Shown here piece after piece: positions 21,771 to 21,783 of a stretch of DNA of 21,783 bases (positions are counted from its first letter, which is position 1; every line of letters starts with the position of its first letter). The position numbers and the translations under genes are program-made. Where the stretch lies: NCBI GenBank assembly GCA_016292805.1, contig JAEDFM010000032.1, positions 1 through 21,783 of the forward strand, written 5' to 3'. The notes below the pieces were generated by a model. The model worked only from the letters and a program-made list of their open reading frames with translations. It made no database searches and was not told where the DNA came from. This DNA comes from Treponema sp. Lineage in GTDB: Bacteria > Spirochaetota > Spirochaetia > Treponematales > Treponemataceae.

Positions 21771-21783
21771 GTCCCGAGTTTTT

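Overview
The window is a stretch of housekeeping chromosome that looks like a spirochaete, most probably a free-living or gut-associated Treponema. The reasons are the AT-rich sequence, the gene order tRNA-Thr, rpmG, tRNA-Trp, secE, nusG, rplKAJL, rpoBC, rpsLG, the treponeme-like EF-Tu, and asparagine at the RpoB position equivalent to E. coli Ser531, a known marker of natural rifampicin resistance in Treponema. No phage, insertion sequence, CRISPR array or other mobile element was seen.

From the middle leftwards (minus strand) lies the transcription and translation core. A near-consensus promoter at 16943-16971 drives tRNA-Thr, rpmG (L33), tRNA-Trp, secE, nusG, rplK (L11), rplA (L1), rplJ (L10), rplL (L7/L12), rpoB and rpoC, ending at a strong terminator (5292-5327). 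A second promoter (5241-5269) drives rpsL and rpsG, ending at another terminator (4248-4281). fusA, which usually follows rpsG, is absent. In its place is a gap of about 550 bp with a promoter and a leader of roughly 445 nt before tuf. tuf is followed by the start of the S10 cluster: rpsJ, rplC, rplD, rplW and rplB, the last cut by the window edge.

To the right of 16900 the genes are more diverse. On the plus strand are a serine O-acetyltransferase (cysE), radA (recombination) and a small heat-shock protein (Hsp20). On the minus strand are a cytidylate-kinase-like protein and a CDP-alcohol phosphatidyltransferase (pgsA-like). A bidirectional terminator (20156-20195) separates hsp20 from the last two.

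The most interesting signals are not protein genes. (1) A probable unannotated small RNA of about 97 nt lies on the minus strand between cysE and radA, with its own promoter, two internal hairpins and a perfect terminator. (2) An exact -24/-12 sigma-54 promoter stands in front of hsp20, with inverted TTTAAC/GTTAAA half-sites and phased T-tracts upstream, as in enhancer-activated genes. (3) The tRNA-Thr(GGU) departs from normally invariant positions at C33, C55 and a C5-U68 mismatch. (4) The ribosomal and RNA polymerase genes are separated by structured spacers: the rplK leader, the rplJ-rplL spacer, the rplL-rpoB spacer, the rpsJ-rplC spacer and the long tuf leader. (5) Many genes carry an AT-rich inverted repeat at, or within a few bases of, the stop codon. 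All RNA structures were found by reading complementary arms by eye; no folding energies were computed.
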